Positions 8,107-16,484 of a stretch of DNA of 64,000 bases are shown here, piece by piece. The stretch spans positions 1 through 64,000 of the forward strand of contig NZ_BMDO01000014.1 in the NCBI RefSeq assembly GCF_014635825.1, in the 5' to 3' direction. Within the stretch, counting starts at the first letter, position 1. Each line of letters starts with the position of its first letter. The translations under genes were made by a program, and so were the position numbers. Source of the stretch: Mucilaginibacter galii. Its GTDB lineage: Bacteria; Bacteroidota; Bacteroidia; Sphingobacteriales; Sphingobacteriaceae. The notes beneath the pieces are model-generated. The model saw only the letters and a list, made by a program, of their open reading frames with translations. It did no database searches and was not told the origin of the DNA.

Positions 8107-9129
8107 ATGAAAAAAATATTAGTAACCGGCGGACTGGGATTTATAGGTTCGCATACCGTTGTTGAATTGGTTAATGCAGGTTATGAACCCATTATTATTG
8201 ATGACCTTTCTAACTCACACATTAGCATATTAGATCAGCTAACTACTATATTAGGCCACAAGCCAGCCTTTCATCAATTAGATTTATGCGATGAGGCCGC
8301 CGTTAAAAACCTGGCTACCTCTATCCCCGATGTTGAAGGCATAATCCACTTTGCAGCATTCAAAGCGGTGGGCGAGTCTGTTCAATTTCCGTTGAAATAC
8401 TACCGCAATAACTTTTATTCGCTGTTAAACCTGTTGAACGGTTATTACGGCAAACCTTTAAACTTTGTATTTTCATCAAGCTGTACCGTATATGGTCAGC
8501 CAGACCAATTGCCCGTTACCGAAGATGCTCCTGTAAAATCAGCACAATCACCTTACGGTAATACCAAGCAAATTGCCGAAGAGATATTGAAAGATATGAT
8601 AGCATCGGGTAGTAAATACAAGGTGGTTTCGTTACGCTACTTTAACCCGGTAGGTGCACACGATTCGGCCTTGATAGGCGAACTGCCAATTGGTGTTCCG
8701 CAAAACTTGGTGCCATTTATTACCCAAACAGCCATAGGCAAGCGCGAAAAAGTTACCGTATTCGGTAACGACTATAATACTCCCGACGGTAGCTGTATCC
8801 GTGACTACATCCACGTGGTAGATTTAGCCAAAGCACACGTAGCCGCCCTTAAATACATGGAGCAGGAGAGCTTTACAGGTTATGATGTATTTAACATTGG
8901 TACCGGTAAAGGCACTTCGGTTTTAGAAATTATCGATGCTTTTGAGCGCAGCACGGGCGTAAAATTTGCCTGGACCATTGGCCCGCGCCGCGAAGGTGAT
9001 GTGGAGCAGGTTTGGGGCGATGTAACCAAATCATCAGAAGTGCTGAAATGGAAAGCCGAACTGGATGTAGATACCATGATGGCTTCGGCCTGGGCATGGG
9101 AAAAAGCAATTGCTAATAAGCCTTTATAA
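8107..9129 (+). CDS. galE: UDP-glucose 4-epimerase
   Basis: GalE interconverts UDP-glucose and UDP-galactose with bound NAD. The 340-residue length is typical. Visible blocks are GGLGFIGSHT (Rossmann), FSSSCTVYG, YGNTK (YxxxK catalytic pair), RYFNPVGAH and GDYNTPDGSCIRDYIHV-type sequence. The start is the ATG at 8107; an upstream in-frame ATG at 8047 would overlap the UXS gene by 35 bases and adds a non-conserved tail. It is the middle gene of the UXS-galE-rfbB run. Confidence 0.93.
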   Translation: MKKILVTGGLGFIGSHTVVELVNAGYEPIIIDDLSNSHISILDQLTTILGHKPAFHQLDLCDEAAVKNLATSIPDVEGIIHFAAFKAVGESVQFPLKYYRNNFYSLLNLLNGYYGKPLNFVFSSSCTVYGQPDQLPVTEDAPVKSAQSPYGNTKQIAEEILKDMIASGSKYKVVSLRYFNPVGAHDSALIGELPIGVPQNLVPFITQTAIGKREKVTVFGNDYNTPDGSCIRDYIHVVDLAKAHVAALKYMEQESFTGYDVFNIGTGKGTSVLEIIDAFERSTGVKFAWTIGPRREGDVEQVWGDVTKSSEVLKWKAELDVDTMMASAWAWEKAIANKPL

Positions 9130-9139
9130 TATTTTGTAC

Positions 9140-10192
9140 ATGAAAAAAATAATTATCACCGGCGGTGCCGGCTTTATTGGGTCGCATGTGGTGCGCAGGT
9201 TTGTTAAGTTTCATCCCGAGTACCAGATCATTAATCTTGATAAATTGACTTATGCCGGTAACCTGGCTAACCTGAAAGATATTGAGAACGAGCCTAATTA
9301 TAAATTTATTAAAGGCGATATTGTTGATGCAGCCTTTATAGATGAATTGTTTGGTGCCGAGCAGCCCGATGCTGTGATTCATTTGGCGGCAGAATCGCAC
9401 GTGGATCGTTCTATTTCCAATCCGCTGGAGTTTGTGATGACCAACGTGGTAGGTACGGTTAATTTACTTAACGCCGCCCGTTACCACTGGAAAGGCAAGT
9501 ATGACAGCACCCGATTTTACCATGTATCAACCGATGAGGTTTACGGTACTTTAGGCGAAGATGGGATGTTTACGGAAGAAACCGCTTACGATCCGCATTC
9601 ACCTTACTCAGCATCTAAAGCAAGCTCTGACCATATGGTACGCGCTTACCAGGATACCTACGGTATGGATTGCGTGATCTCTAATTGCTCTAACAATTAC
9701 GGTTCTTACCACTTCCCCGAAAAACTGATCCCCCTATCTATCCATAACATTAAGCAAAATAAACCCATTCCGGTTTACGGTAAAGGTGAAAACATACGTG
9801 ATTGGCTGTGGGTAGAAGATCATGCACGTGCTATTGATGTGATTTTTCATGAGGCTAAAACCGGTCAAACCTATAACATAGGTGGCCATAATGAGTGGAA
9901 GAATATTGATCTGATCAAGCTTTTGTGCCAAGTGATGGACACCAAACTGGGGCGCGAACCTGGAGCATCAGAACAACTGATTACCTATGTAACCGACCGT
10001 GCAGGCCACGATCTGCGTTACGCTATTGATGCCAGCAAATTGAAAAATGAATTGGGCTGGACACCAAGCATCACTTTTGAAGAAGGCCTTGAAAAAACAG
10101 TAGACTGGTATTTAAATAACGAGCAATGGTTGAACGATGTAACATCGGGCCATTATCAACAGTATTACGAAGGGCAGTATGATAACCGTTAA
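9140..10192 (+). CDS. rfbB: dTDP-glucose 4,6-dehydratase
   Basis: RfbB (RmlB) converts dTDP-glucose to dTDP-4-keto-6-deoxyglucose, the branch point for rhamnose and other deoxysugars. Family blocks are GGAGFIGSHVVRRF, AAESHVDRSI, STDEVYGTLG (the Asp-Glu acid/base pair), YSASKASSDH (YxxxK), NCSNNYGSYHFPEKLIPL and RDWLWVEDHARA. Length is 350 residues from the ATG at 9140, ten bases after galE. rmlA, rmlC and rmlD are not in the window. The operon ends at a strong hairpin (10222-10254). Confidence 0.94.
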   Translation: MKKIIITGGAGFIGSHVVRRFVKFHPEYQIINLDKLTYAGNLANLKDIENEPNYKFIKGDIVDAAFIDELFGAEQPDAVIHLAAESHVDRSISNPLEFVMTNVVGTVNLLNAARYHWKGKYDSTRFYHVSTDEVYGTLGEDGMFTEETAYDPHSPYSASKASSDHMVRAYQDTYGMDCVISNCSNNYGSYHFPEKLIPLSIHNIKQNKPIPVYGKGENIRDWLWVEDHARAIDVIFHEAKTGQTYNIGGHNEWKNIDLIKLLCQVMDTKLGREPGASEQLITYVTDRAGHDLRYAIDASKLKNELGWTPSITFEEGLEKTVDWYLNNEQWLNDVTSGHYQQYYEGQYDNR

Positions 10193-10221
10193 TCTCCCTA
10201 AATAGAACTCTTAGATATTAG

Positions 10222-10254
10222 AAAAATGCAGGACTTTAAAAATCCTGCATTTTT
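10222..10254. terminator. bidirectional terminator between rfbB and lipase gene
   Basis: Perfect 12-base arms AAAAATGCAGGA (10222-10233) and TCCTGCATTTTT (10243-10254) around a 9-base AT-rich loop. The A and T tracts on the two sides let it serve both convergent genes. Confidence 0.8.
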
Positions 10255-10264
10255 CGTTTTATAG

Positions 10265-11371
10265 CTATCGTGCTGGCAGGGCTTGCGAGGAGCTTCCGTA
10301 TTCTTTCTCCGCTAAATAATAATACGGCCAGAATAAATGATGTGTAAATACTTTTTTAGGATCATCAGGAAATAAGCGGGTGTAGGCATCATCAGGCATT
10401 AATATTACAGGCACACCACAACTGGTGTAAAAGTTAGTTGGCGCATACTCGGGTTCTTTAAACTGCGGCAGCGTTTTCTTGATAAACTTATACACCATGT
10501 GCCCTAAATACTTCTGGTTGTTTTTTACTGCGCGTAGCGGCGGCTTACGTAGCCTGTTATAAATATGCTTTATATACAACTTTATAAAGAAGTTTTGCCC
10601 TTTAGTCACCATACCAATATCTCCGAAAGGGTTTAAGGCCGGAAAGTCATCAAGCGTTTGTATGCTAAACGGCGTTTGAGCTACCCAGTCGGCAGCGTTG
10701 GTTACCGATATACCCCAGCCCCCACGGGTTAAGTAGTTATAATCATAGGCATAATACAGGTTACCGGGTTTAGGCGGGGCGCTGCAATAAGTTTTGAATA
10801 CCACATCGGCCGGGATAAGGTTCTGTTCCTGCAAGCTGGCCAGGTAAGAGCGCAACAGGTAAGCAATGGCACCTCCCTGGCTATGCCCCATAATTAAAAA
10901 GTTCCTGCATCCTTTTTTATAAGAACTGCTAATGTGCGGCAATATGCTTTTAGACAGGTAAGCCATGCCCAGCAGCCAGCCTATGTGTACCGCTGCTTTA
11001 GGGTTATTAGCCAGCTTATAATTAAATGTAGTGCTATCATCAATATGTAGCTGCCCGGTGGCCGGCACCATGGCGGCATAAAAATTTTCAAGCCAGCTCA
11101 GGCTTTCTTCGGTGGTGCCGCGTATGCTGATCACTGCTGTTTTATTAGCATCGGTCCAAAGCTCCCAACGGTTAAGCAGCGGACCTACAGCCGAGCGGTA
11201 TATCCTTTTATATCTTATTGGCTTGGGGGTCAGGTCGCCTTTTAAGGTATCGGTTTGCTGGCGCGATATACGCAGTAATTCTAAAAACTCCTGGGCATCA
11301 AAGTTAGGTTTTAACTGGGCGCTTGCTGTGAAAGCGTTTGCCAGGAAAAACAAAAGAATAAGATATCTCAT
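10265..11371 (-). CDS. exported class 3-like lipase/esterase
   Basis: A 368-residue alpha/beta-hydrolase with a signal peptide (about 1-18, ending TASAQ). The nucleophile elbow GHSQGG (S164) and an upstream RGTT block (84-87) that forms the oxyanion hole in class 3 lipases are both visible. The GxSxG position relative to RGTT matches fungal-type lipase_3 proteins. Substrate and true lipase activity are unknown; probably periplasmic. It is a single gene, convergent with rfbB. Confidence 0.75.
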   Translation of the reverse strand: MRYLILLFFLANAFTASAQLKPNFDAQEFLELLRISRQQTDTLKGDLTPKPIRYKRIYRSAVGPLLNRWELWTDANKTAVISIRGTTEESLSWLENFYAAMVPATGQLHIDDSTTFNYKLANNPKAAVHIGWLLGMAYLSKSILPHISSSYKKGCRNFLIMGHSQGGAIAYLLRSYLASLQEQNLIPADVVFKTYCSAPPKPGNLYYAYDYNYLTRGGWGISVTNAADWVAQTPFSIQTLDDFPALNPFGDIGMVTKGQNFFIKLYIKHIYNRLRKPPLRAVKNNQKYLGHMVYKFIKKTLPQFKEPEYAPTNFYTSCGVPVILMPDDAYTRLFPDDPKKVFTHHLFWPYYYLAEKEYGSSSQALPAR

Positions 11372-11604
11372 AAGTGCCGGATTTAACTAAGAGAAAGAAC
11401 GTTTATGCCGATTTGTTTTAACAGGCGCTTAAACCAAGGTTAAGTGCGACTATACTGGTTATTATTTGCATATATCTAAAGTGTGGTTTAAATAATGGCG
11501 AGGCATTGTGGATTTAGAAAACCCCTCCACTTAAACTTTCGCTTTCTATTTAATCCCGAAATAAATTTTTCCGTTTTGCTTGCAAAAACAAAATACATTT
11601 ACTT

Positions 11605-11627
11605 ACTTTGAAAATAAAAGTACTTTT
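11605..11627 (+). promoter_or_regulatory. candidate operator (ACTTT + AAAAGTACTTTT) before the winged-helix operon
   Basis: The perfect palindrome AAAAGTACTTTT (11616-11627) stands two bases before the GTG start at 11630, preceded by a further ACTTT half site at 11605. The same 23-base arrangement, with only three mismatches, precedes creD at 12624-12646. Its place between promoter and start suits a repressor site. The likely binder is the winged-helix protein encoded at 12286. Confidence 0.6.
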
Positions 11628-11629
11628 CT

Positions 11630-12289
11630 GTGGAAGATAGCAAATTACACGAAGATCTGGCCTCCATCCGTAATATGATGGAACGCTCGTCGAAGTTCAT
11701 ATCGCTGAGCGGCTTGTCGGGTATTATGGCGGGTATATATGCGCTTATTGGTGCAGTACTGGCTTATAAAACACTTTATGAGCCCAGCAAATATACTTTT
11801 GGCTATGAACCACAGGCAGGTAACCCGTACCTGCAAACAGGTGTATGGGAGGAACTTATATTTTCGCCTACCATACTACAACTCCTGTTTATTGCATTTG
11901 GGGTATTGTTTGCCGCGCTGTTAACCGGCTATGCTTTAACGGCCCGCAAAGCTAAAAAACATGGGCAAGCCTTGTGGGGCAAAACCAGTAAAGCCTTACT
12001 TTTTCAAATGGCAACGCCATTATTAACTGGCGGATTCCTGATCATTATCTTAATTTCGCGCGGATATTTAGGCGTAGTTTCTCCCGCATGTTTGGCATTT
12101 TACGGTTTAGCCCTGGTGGGAGCCAGTGCCTATACCTTTACCGATATAAGGTATTTAGGTATTTGCGAAATTATACTGGCCATTTTAGCCGCTGCCTTTC
12201 CAGGATACGGCCTGCTATTTTGGGCTTTTGGTTTCGGAGTATTACACATTGTATACGGCAGTTTAATGCATTTGAAGTACGATAGGTGA
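11630..12289 (+). CDS. conserved membrane protein co-transcribed with winged-helix regulator
   Basis: A 219-residue protein with about six hydrophobic helices (around 25-45, 80-100, 120-140, 147-165, 170-190, 195-212) after a short charged N-terminus (LHEDLASIRNMMERSSKF) that could be cytoplasmic. It starts at GTG 11630; no ATG preserves this N-terminus. The stop overlaps the regulator start (GTGA), so the two are translationally coupled. I recognise the arrangement from Bacteroidota (membrane protein, winged-helix protein, CreD) but no function is known. A sensory or regulatory partner for the winged-helix protein is inference. Confidence 0.7.
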   Translation: MEDSKLHEDLASIRNMMERSSKFISLSGLSGIMAGIYALIGAVLAYKTLYEPSKYTFGYEPQAGNPYLQTGVWEELIFSPTILQLLFIAFGVLFAALLTGYALTARKAKKHGQALWGKTSKALLFQMATPLLTGGFLIIILISRGYLGVVSPACLAFYGLALVGASAYTFTDIRYLGICEIILAILAAAFPGYGLLFWAFGFGVLHIVYGSLMHLKYDR

Positions 12290-12588
12290 AAGTTGATTTT
12301 AGTAAGTTAGATAAAGCCTTTGAGAATAGGGTTAGACTGCAAATTATGAGCGTACTCATGGTAAATGAAAGCTATGACTTTACCTCGCTTAAAGATCTGC
12401 TTGATGTTACCGATGGTAACTTGGCCAGCAACCTCAAAGCGCTCGAAAAAGAAGAATACATAACTATTCATAAAAGCTTTGTAGGCAAAAAACCTAATAC
12501 CAATTACCAGGCATCAGCAAAAGGCAAAAAAGCTTTTACCGATCATCTAAACGCACTGGAGCAATTAATTAAACAGCAAAAAAAATAA
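12286..12588 (+). CDS. winged-helix transcriptional regulator (HTH_34/MarR-ArsR-like)
   Basis: A 100-residue single-domain DNA-binding protein. It shows the order helix (LDKAFENRVRLQIMSVLMV), recognition region (FTSLKDLLDVTDGNLASNLK) and wing (YITIHKSFVGKKPNTNYQAS) seen in PF13601-type winged helices, which often repress membrane-protein genes. The start is a GTG overlapping the previous stop. Identical palindromes AAAAGTACTTTT before its own operon and before creD, which begins 62 bases after its stop, suggest autoregulation and control of creD. That binding is inferred, not shown. Confidence 0.85.
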   Translation: MKVDFSKLDKAFENRVRLQIMSVLMVNESYDFTSLKDLLDVTDGNLASNLKALEKEEYITIHKSFVGKKPNTNYQASAKGKKAFTDHLNALEQLIKQQKK

Positions 12589-12623
12589 GAACAACCTAAC
12601 AACATATATTTTTTTATCCATTT

Positions 12624-12646
12624 ACTTTCAATTTAAAAGTACTTTT
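12624..12646 (+). promoter_or_regulatory. candidate operator (ACTTT + AAAAGTACTTTT) before creD
   Basis: A second copy of the motif at 11605-11627: ACTTT at 12624 and the palindrome AAAAGTACTTTT at 12635-12646, four bases before the creD ATG. Twenty of 23 positions agree and the half-site spacing is the same, although the rest of the flanking DNA differs. Confidence 0.6.
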
Positions 12647-12650
12647 ATTT

Positions 12651-13982
12651 ATGGAAAACCCACCATCTCCCACTAACTGGCTTAAAGATTCGATTATTTT
12701 TAAGCTGGTATTTATTGCCTTTATTGCGCTAATGCTGCTCATTCCCTCATCGTGGATACAAGGGCTCATTAACGAGCGCTCGGCACGGCAGCAGGAAGTT
12801 ATTGATGATGTATCGGATAAATGGTCGGGCAGCCAGTTAATACAGGGGCCCGTATTGGTTATTCCTTACAAAACGCAGTTTAGCGTTAAAGACACCGCCA
12901 ATCATGTAATAGTTAAACAAACGGTACAAAACGCGTACATACTGCCAGAAAATCTAAAGATCAAAGGCTTGGTAGAAACGCAGACCCGCCACCGGGGCAT
13001 TTTTAATGTTGGCGTGTATAATGCAGGTTTAACCATAACCGGGAGTTTTAACCGTGCCGATTTAGCCAAACTCCAAATAGATAACGCCAATTTAATGCTG
13101 GATAAAGCCCGCGTTATATTTGGCATAAGCGACTTGAAAGGATTGAAAGCCAATCCGGCTATAAAAATTCAGAATCAGAACATTACTGTAGAGCCTGTTT
13201 TAAACGGCGATTTGCTGGACAACGGCTTACAGGCCTCGGTAAATTTGAGCGCCAATACAGGCAACAGTATTCCATTTAGTTTCAGCCTGGGTTTAAAAGG
13301 CAGCCAAAGTCTTGATTTTGTACACACCGGCAAAACCACCGAGGTAGAACTTACCGGTAACTGGGCAAGCCCCAAGTTTACCGGCCGTTACCTGCCCGAT
13401 ACCAGTACCATTAACCAAAAAGGATTTAATGCCAAATGGCGCATGTTGTATTACAACCGTCCTTTCCCGCAGCAATGGGCCGGCAACGATAAGCTGTTAA
13501 ATACCTTCAAAAACAATAAAGATGCGTTGTTTGGTACAGAGCTACACATTCAGGTAGATGAATATCAAAAAACCATGCGCACCAGTAAATACGCCATCTT
13601 AGTTATCCTGCTCACGTTCGTGTCGTTATTTTTAACCGAGGTTATCCAAAAAACGCGTATTCATGTGTTCAATTATGCGTTAATAGGCGCTGCCATGATC
13701 GTGTTTTACACACTATTGCTTAGCTTTTCGGAGCAGGTGGGTTATAATTTAGCTTATCTTATTTCGGCAGTAGCCACCGTAGCGCTCATTACCTGGTTTA
13801 CGGCATCGCTGCTGCAAAACGGTAAAGCGGCTTACTTCTTTGCTGTTATCCTCAGCATTTTTTACGGATTCATTTTCATCATTATTCAGTTAGAAGATAT
13901 GGCTTTGCTGGTAGGTAGTATAGCACTGTTCATCATCGTATCTGCCCTTATGTATTTTTCACGGAAGATCAGTTGGGATTAA
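12651..13982 (+). CDS. creD: CreD-like inner membrane protein
   Basis: A 443-residue CreD family protein (PF06123): an N-terminal helix (about 17-35), a large periplasmic region with the family blocks QGPVLVIPY, AYILPENLKIKG and RHRGIFNVGVY, and a cluster of helices (about 310-440). CreD in enterobacteria is induced by the CreBC system and affects envelope and beta-lactam responses; its biochemical role is unknown. Here it is next to a winged-helix regulator rather than a two-component system and carries the candidate operator four bases before its start. Confidence 0.88.
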   Translation: MENPPSPTNWLKDSIIFKLVFIAFIALMLLIPSSWIQGLINERSARQQEVIDDVSDKWSGSQLIQGPVLVIPYKTQFSVKDTANHVIVKQTVQNAYILPENLKIKGLVETQTRHRGIFNVGVYNAGLTITGSFNRADLAKLQIDNANLMLDKARVIFGISDLKGLKANPAIKIQNQNITVEPVLNGDLLDNGLQASVNLSANTGNSIPFSFSLGLKGSQSLDFVHTGKTTEVELTGNWASPKFTGRYLPDTSTINQKGFNAKWRMLYYNRPFPQQWAGNDKLLNTFKNNKDALFGTELHIQVDEYQKTMRTSKYAILVILLTFVSLFLTEVIQKTRIHVFNYALIGAAMIVFYTLLLSFSEQVGYNLAYLISAVATVALITWFTASLLQNGKAAYFFAVILSIFYGFIFIIIQLEDMALLVGSIALFIIVSALMYFSRKISWD

Positions 13983-14041
13983 TTTATTGTAGAACCGGGG
14001 CAGGGCTTATGCACTGCTCCGGTTTATTTAAACACTTTATA

Positions 14042-14437
14042 ATGGACAATCAAATACTATTAGACAAACCATCGTCCAGGCAATGGTGGTGGACGAAAAT
14101 AAAGGATTTTTATCAAGGCCTTTTAATAAGCGGACTCATTACATTTATTATTTACTGTGCTTTGGGCGCCAGTATTGTTAACGTTTTAAGAGATTATGAG
14201 CTTGTACTATGGGCTGTTTTAATCTTCGTAGTATTCTTTTTAATCTATACCATTTTGGCCAGCATACTTTATGCCTTTGGTTGGCTTATAGATGCTGCAC
14301 TAAATGATAACGAAAGTGAACGTCTCAGGCTTCAGCTTTTTGCCACCATTTATTGGGCAGCAGTTACAATACCTGTTTTGGCTATAGGTTTCCTCGTATA
14401 TATAGTCACCAAAGCTCCAAACTCTTTTATTTTATGA
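14042..14437 (+). CDS. small membrane protein of unknown function
   Basis: A 131-residue protein from the ATG at 14042 (MDNQILLDKPSSRQWWW), with hydrophobic segments at about 25-50, 55-82 and 100-122. An upstream in-frame start at 13973 would overlap creD and add a Cys-rich stretch that does not look coded, so the shorter form is preferred. It follows creD by 59 bases and may share its transcript. I do not recognise the family. Confidence 0.6.
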   Translation: MDNQILLDKPSSRQWWWTKIKDFYQGLLISGLITFIIYCALGASIVNVLRDYELVLWAVLIFVVFFLIYTILASILYAFGWLIDAALNDNESERLRLQLFATIYWAAVTIPVLAIGFLVYIVTKAPNSFIL

Positions 14438-14441
14438 TAGC

Positions 14442-14627
14442 TTAATAAGAACTTCTGCCATGAACATTTTCATCAAATACTACTACGGCATACGCTTTTG
14501 CCTCCATCTCCTTTACGATCACATCAACACGTTGGTCAAGAAGATATAAAGCAATTGTTAAATTAACAATATTCACTATACCGATTTGGTTTTTGGTATA
14601 ATTATTCGTTACTTTTGTGTAAATCAT
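14442..14627 (-). CDS. doubtful 61-codon reading frame
   Basis: A minus-strand frame whose C-terminal half (LLDQRVDVIVKEMEAKAYAV, ending ENVHGRSSY) looks more protein-like than the antisense frames elsewhere in this window. The N-terminal half is low-complexity and overlaps the promoter of the plus-strand gene at 14641. It may be the tail of a decayed gene. No family recognised. Confidence 0.2.
   Translation of the reverse strand: MIYTKVTNNYTKNQIGIVNIVNLTIALYLLDQRVDVIVKEMEAKAYAVVVFDENVHGRSSY
14585..14617 (+). promoter_or_regulatory. Bacteroidota-type promoter for the 58-codon gene
   Basis: TTTG at 14585-14588 and TACTTTTG at 14610-14617 (exact TAnnTTTG), separated by 21 bases, the usual spacing for the primary sigma factor of Bacteroidota. 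The ATG at 14641 lies 23 bases after the -7 box. Confidence 0.6.
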
Positions 14628-14640
14628 AATCTTTAATCCT

Positions 14641-14817
14641 ATGAGTCGCGAATTAATTGAATTTTCAAACCTGATAGACGAGCAGTTTGAACCAGACACC
14701 AACATTACCGATGAACTTTGGAGCATGATACAAGGCTGGCTGGCACCGCAGTCCGTTAAAGCCGGAACGCTAAATACTATTGCTAATGCCAACAGCAGTA
14801 ATGAAATAGCTGCCTAA
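14641..14817 (+). CDS. 58-residue hypothetical protein
   Basis: A short frame (MSRELIEFSNLIDEQFEPD at the N-terminus, SNEIAA at the C-terminus) with an acidic, helix-like composition and no cysteine, signal or membrane segment. The support is the well-spaced promoter directly upstream and codon use like its neighbours. It may be a small regulatory or structural protein. Its N-terminal half (FSNLIDEQFEPD..ITDELW) does not match any family I know. Confidence 0.45.
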   Translation: MSRELIEFSNLIDEQFEPDTNITDELWSMIQGWLAPQSVKAGTLNTIANANSSNEIAA

Positions 14818-14847
14818 GAAATTTAAGTTCATCAAACGCAATAAAAG

Positions 14848-14890
14848 TCTCCCTTCCGGGGAGATTTAGAGGGGCTATTTGCTAAATTTG
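14848..14890 (+). promoter_or_regulatory. CCTCC-type repeat and TAAATTTG box before rlmD
   Basis: A small hairpin TCTCCC/GGGAGA (14848-14853/14859-14864) followed by AGAGGGGCT belongs to the interspersed CCCTCC family. TAAATTTG at 14883-14890 is an exact -7 box, seven bases before the rlmD ATG, implying a near-leaderless message. Confidence 0.45.
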
Positions 14891-14897
14891 CAGCCTC

Positions 14898-16430
14898 ATG
14901 AGAAAAGGCAGAGGTAAAGCTTCAAATTTGCGGTTTGAAGATGTAACGGTAATTGACATTGCCGAAGAAGGCAAAGGTGTAGGCAAAACCGAAGATTTTG
15001 TACTGTTTATAGAAAAAGCCGTACCTGGCGATGTGGTGGATGTAGAAGTTTACCGCAAAAAGAAAAACTTTGGCGAAGCCAAGATCACCGCATTAAAGCA
15101 CCCTTCGCCTCACCGCACCCAGCCCTTTTGTGAGCATTTCGGTACCTGCGGCGGTTGCAAATGGCAACATATGACTTATGAGTCGCAGTTGCAATTCAAA
15201 CAAAAAGCCGTTACCGATGCCCTGAGCCGTTTGGCCAAAGTAGAGGTAAGTCATACTCTGCCCATTGTAGCTTCACCTGCCGACAGGTATTACCGCAATA
15301 AACTCGAATACACTTTCAGTAATAAACGCTGGCTTTACGATGGTGAAAATCGCACTGATGAAACCTTGGAAATGAGCGCACTTGGCTTTCACATTCCCGG
15401 CCGTTTTGATAAAATATTAGATATTAACCACTGCTACCTGCAGGCAGATCCTTCAAACGACATCCGCCTCAAAATACGCGATTATGCCCGGCTGCATCAA
15501 ATGAGCTTTTACGATGTAAGAGCACATACGGGAGCGCTGCGTAATTTAATTATCCGCACCTCATCAACCGGCGAACTCATGGTGATCGTGGTATTTGCCC
15601 ACGCTACCGAAGAAGAAGTGAACAGCCTGATGGGTTATGTAGAGCAGCAGTTCCCTGAAATTACTTCTCTGCTATACATCCTCAATCAAAAAATGAACGA
15701 CACCATTTTTGACCAGGAGGTTGTAACCTGGAAAGGCCCTGAGTACATCCATGAGCACATGGATGAAATTCAGTTTCGCATAGGCCCAAAATCCTTTTAT
15801 CAAACCAATGCTATACAGGCCAAGCGCTTGTATGAAATTGCCCGCGATTTCGCCGGCTTTACCGGCACCGAACTGGTTTATGATTTATATACCGGCGCAG
15901 GTACCATTGCCAATTTTGTAGCCAAGCATGTAAAAGAGGTTATTGGTGTAGAATACGTACCCTCAGCCATTGAAGATGCCAAAGTAAATTCGGCTATTAA
16001 TAACATTAACAACACAAAATTCTACGCCGGTGATATGAAGGATGTGCTGAATGCTGACTTCGTAGCCCAGCACGGCAAACCCGATGTGATTATAACTGAT
16101 CCTCCGCGCGCCGGTATGCATGCCGATGTGGTAGAACGCCTGATGGAAATTGAAGCGCCCAAGGTTGTTTATGTAAGCTGCAACGCCGCCACACAAGCCC
16201 GCGATTTAATTGTTTTGAAAGACAAATACGACGTTACGCAAATACAACCTGTTGACATGTTTCCGCATACGCAGCATGTAGAAAACGTGGTACTGCTGGA
16301 ATTAAAAACCAAAGAGGAAATAGGCAGGATACAGGAAGAAAAAGCGAGGGTAGCTGAAGAGAAAGAAAGAGCGAAGCGCGAAGAGGAAAACGCAAAGGAA
16401 AGCACCGAGAGCGAGGTACAGGGAGCGTAA
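14898..16430 (+). CDS. rlmD: 23S rRNA (uracil-C5)-methyltransferase, RlmD/RumA type
   Basis: A 510-residue enzyme with an N-terminal TRAM domain (about 8-66), [4Fe-4S] cysteines at C78, C84 and C87 (CEHFGTCGGCKWQH) plus a later one near INHCYLQ, the SAM site YDLYTGAGTIANF, the catalytic DPPRAGMH, and the nucleophile loop YVSCNAATQARDL. RlmD methylates U1939 of 23S rRNA in E. coli; Bacteroidota members are usually annotated the same way, but U747 specificity cannot be excluded. The last roughly 40 residues (from KEEIGRIQEEKARVAEE) form a charged, helix-prone extension beyond the family's catalytic domain. Confidence 0.9.
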   Translation: MRKGRGKASNLRFEDVTVIDIAEEGKGVGKTEDFVLFIEKAVPGDVVDVEVYRKKKNFGEAKITALKHPSPHRTQPFCEHFGTCGGCKWQHMTYESQLQFKQKAVTDALSRLAKVEVSHTLPIVASPADRYYRNKLEYTFSNKRWLYDGENRTDETLEMSALGFHIPGRFDKILDINHCYLQADPSNDIRLKIRDYARLHQMSFYDVRAHTGALRNLIIRTSSTGELMVIVVFAHATEEEVNSLMGYVEQQFPEITSLLYILNQKMNDTIFDQEVVTWKGPEYIHEHMDEIQFRIGPKSFYQTNAIQAKRLYEIARDFAGFTGTELVYDLYTGAGTIANFVAKHVKEVIGVEYVPSAIEDAKVNSAINNINNTKFYAGDMKDVLNADFVAQHGKPDVIITDPPRAGMHADVVERLMEIEAPKVVYVSCNAATQARDLIVLKDKYDVTQIQPVDMFPHTQHVENVVLLELKTKEEIGRIQEEKARVAEEKERAKREEENAKESTESEVQGA

Positions 16431-16484
16431 GTACGTTCATTTCCCCCGCTCCAAGAACTCGCTCCCCCGAAACACTAAAAAATT

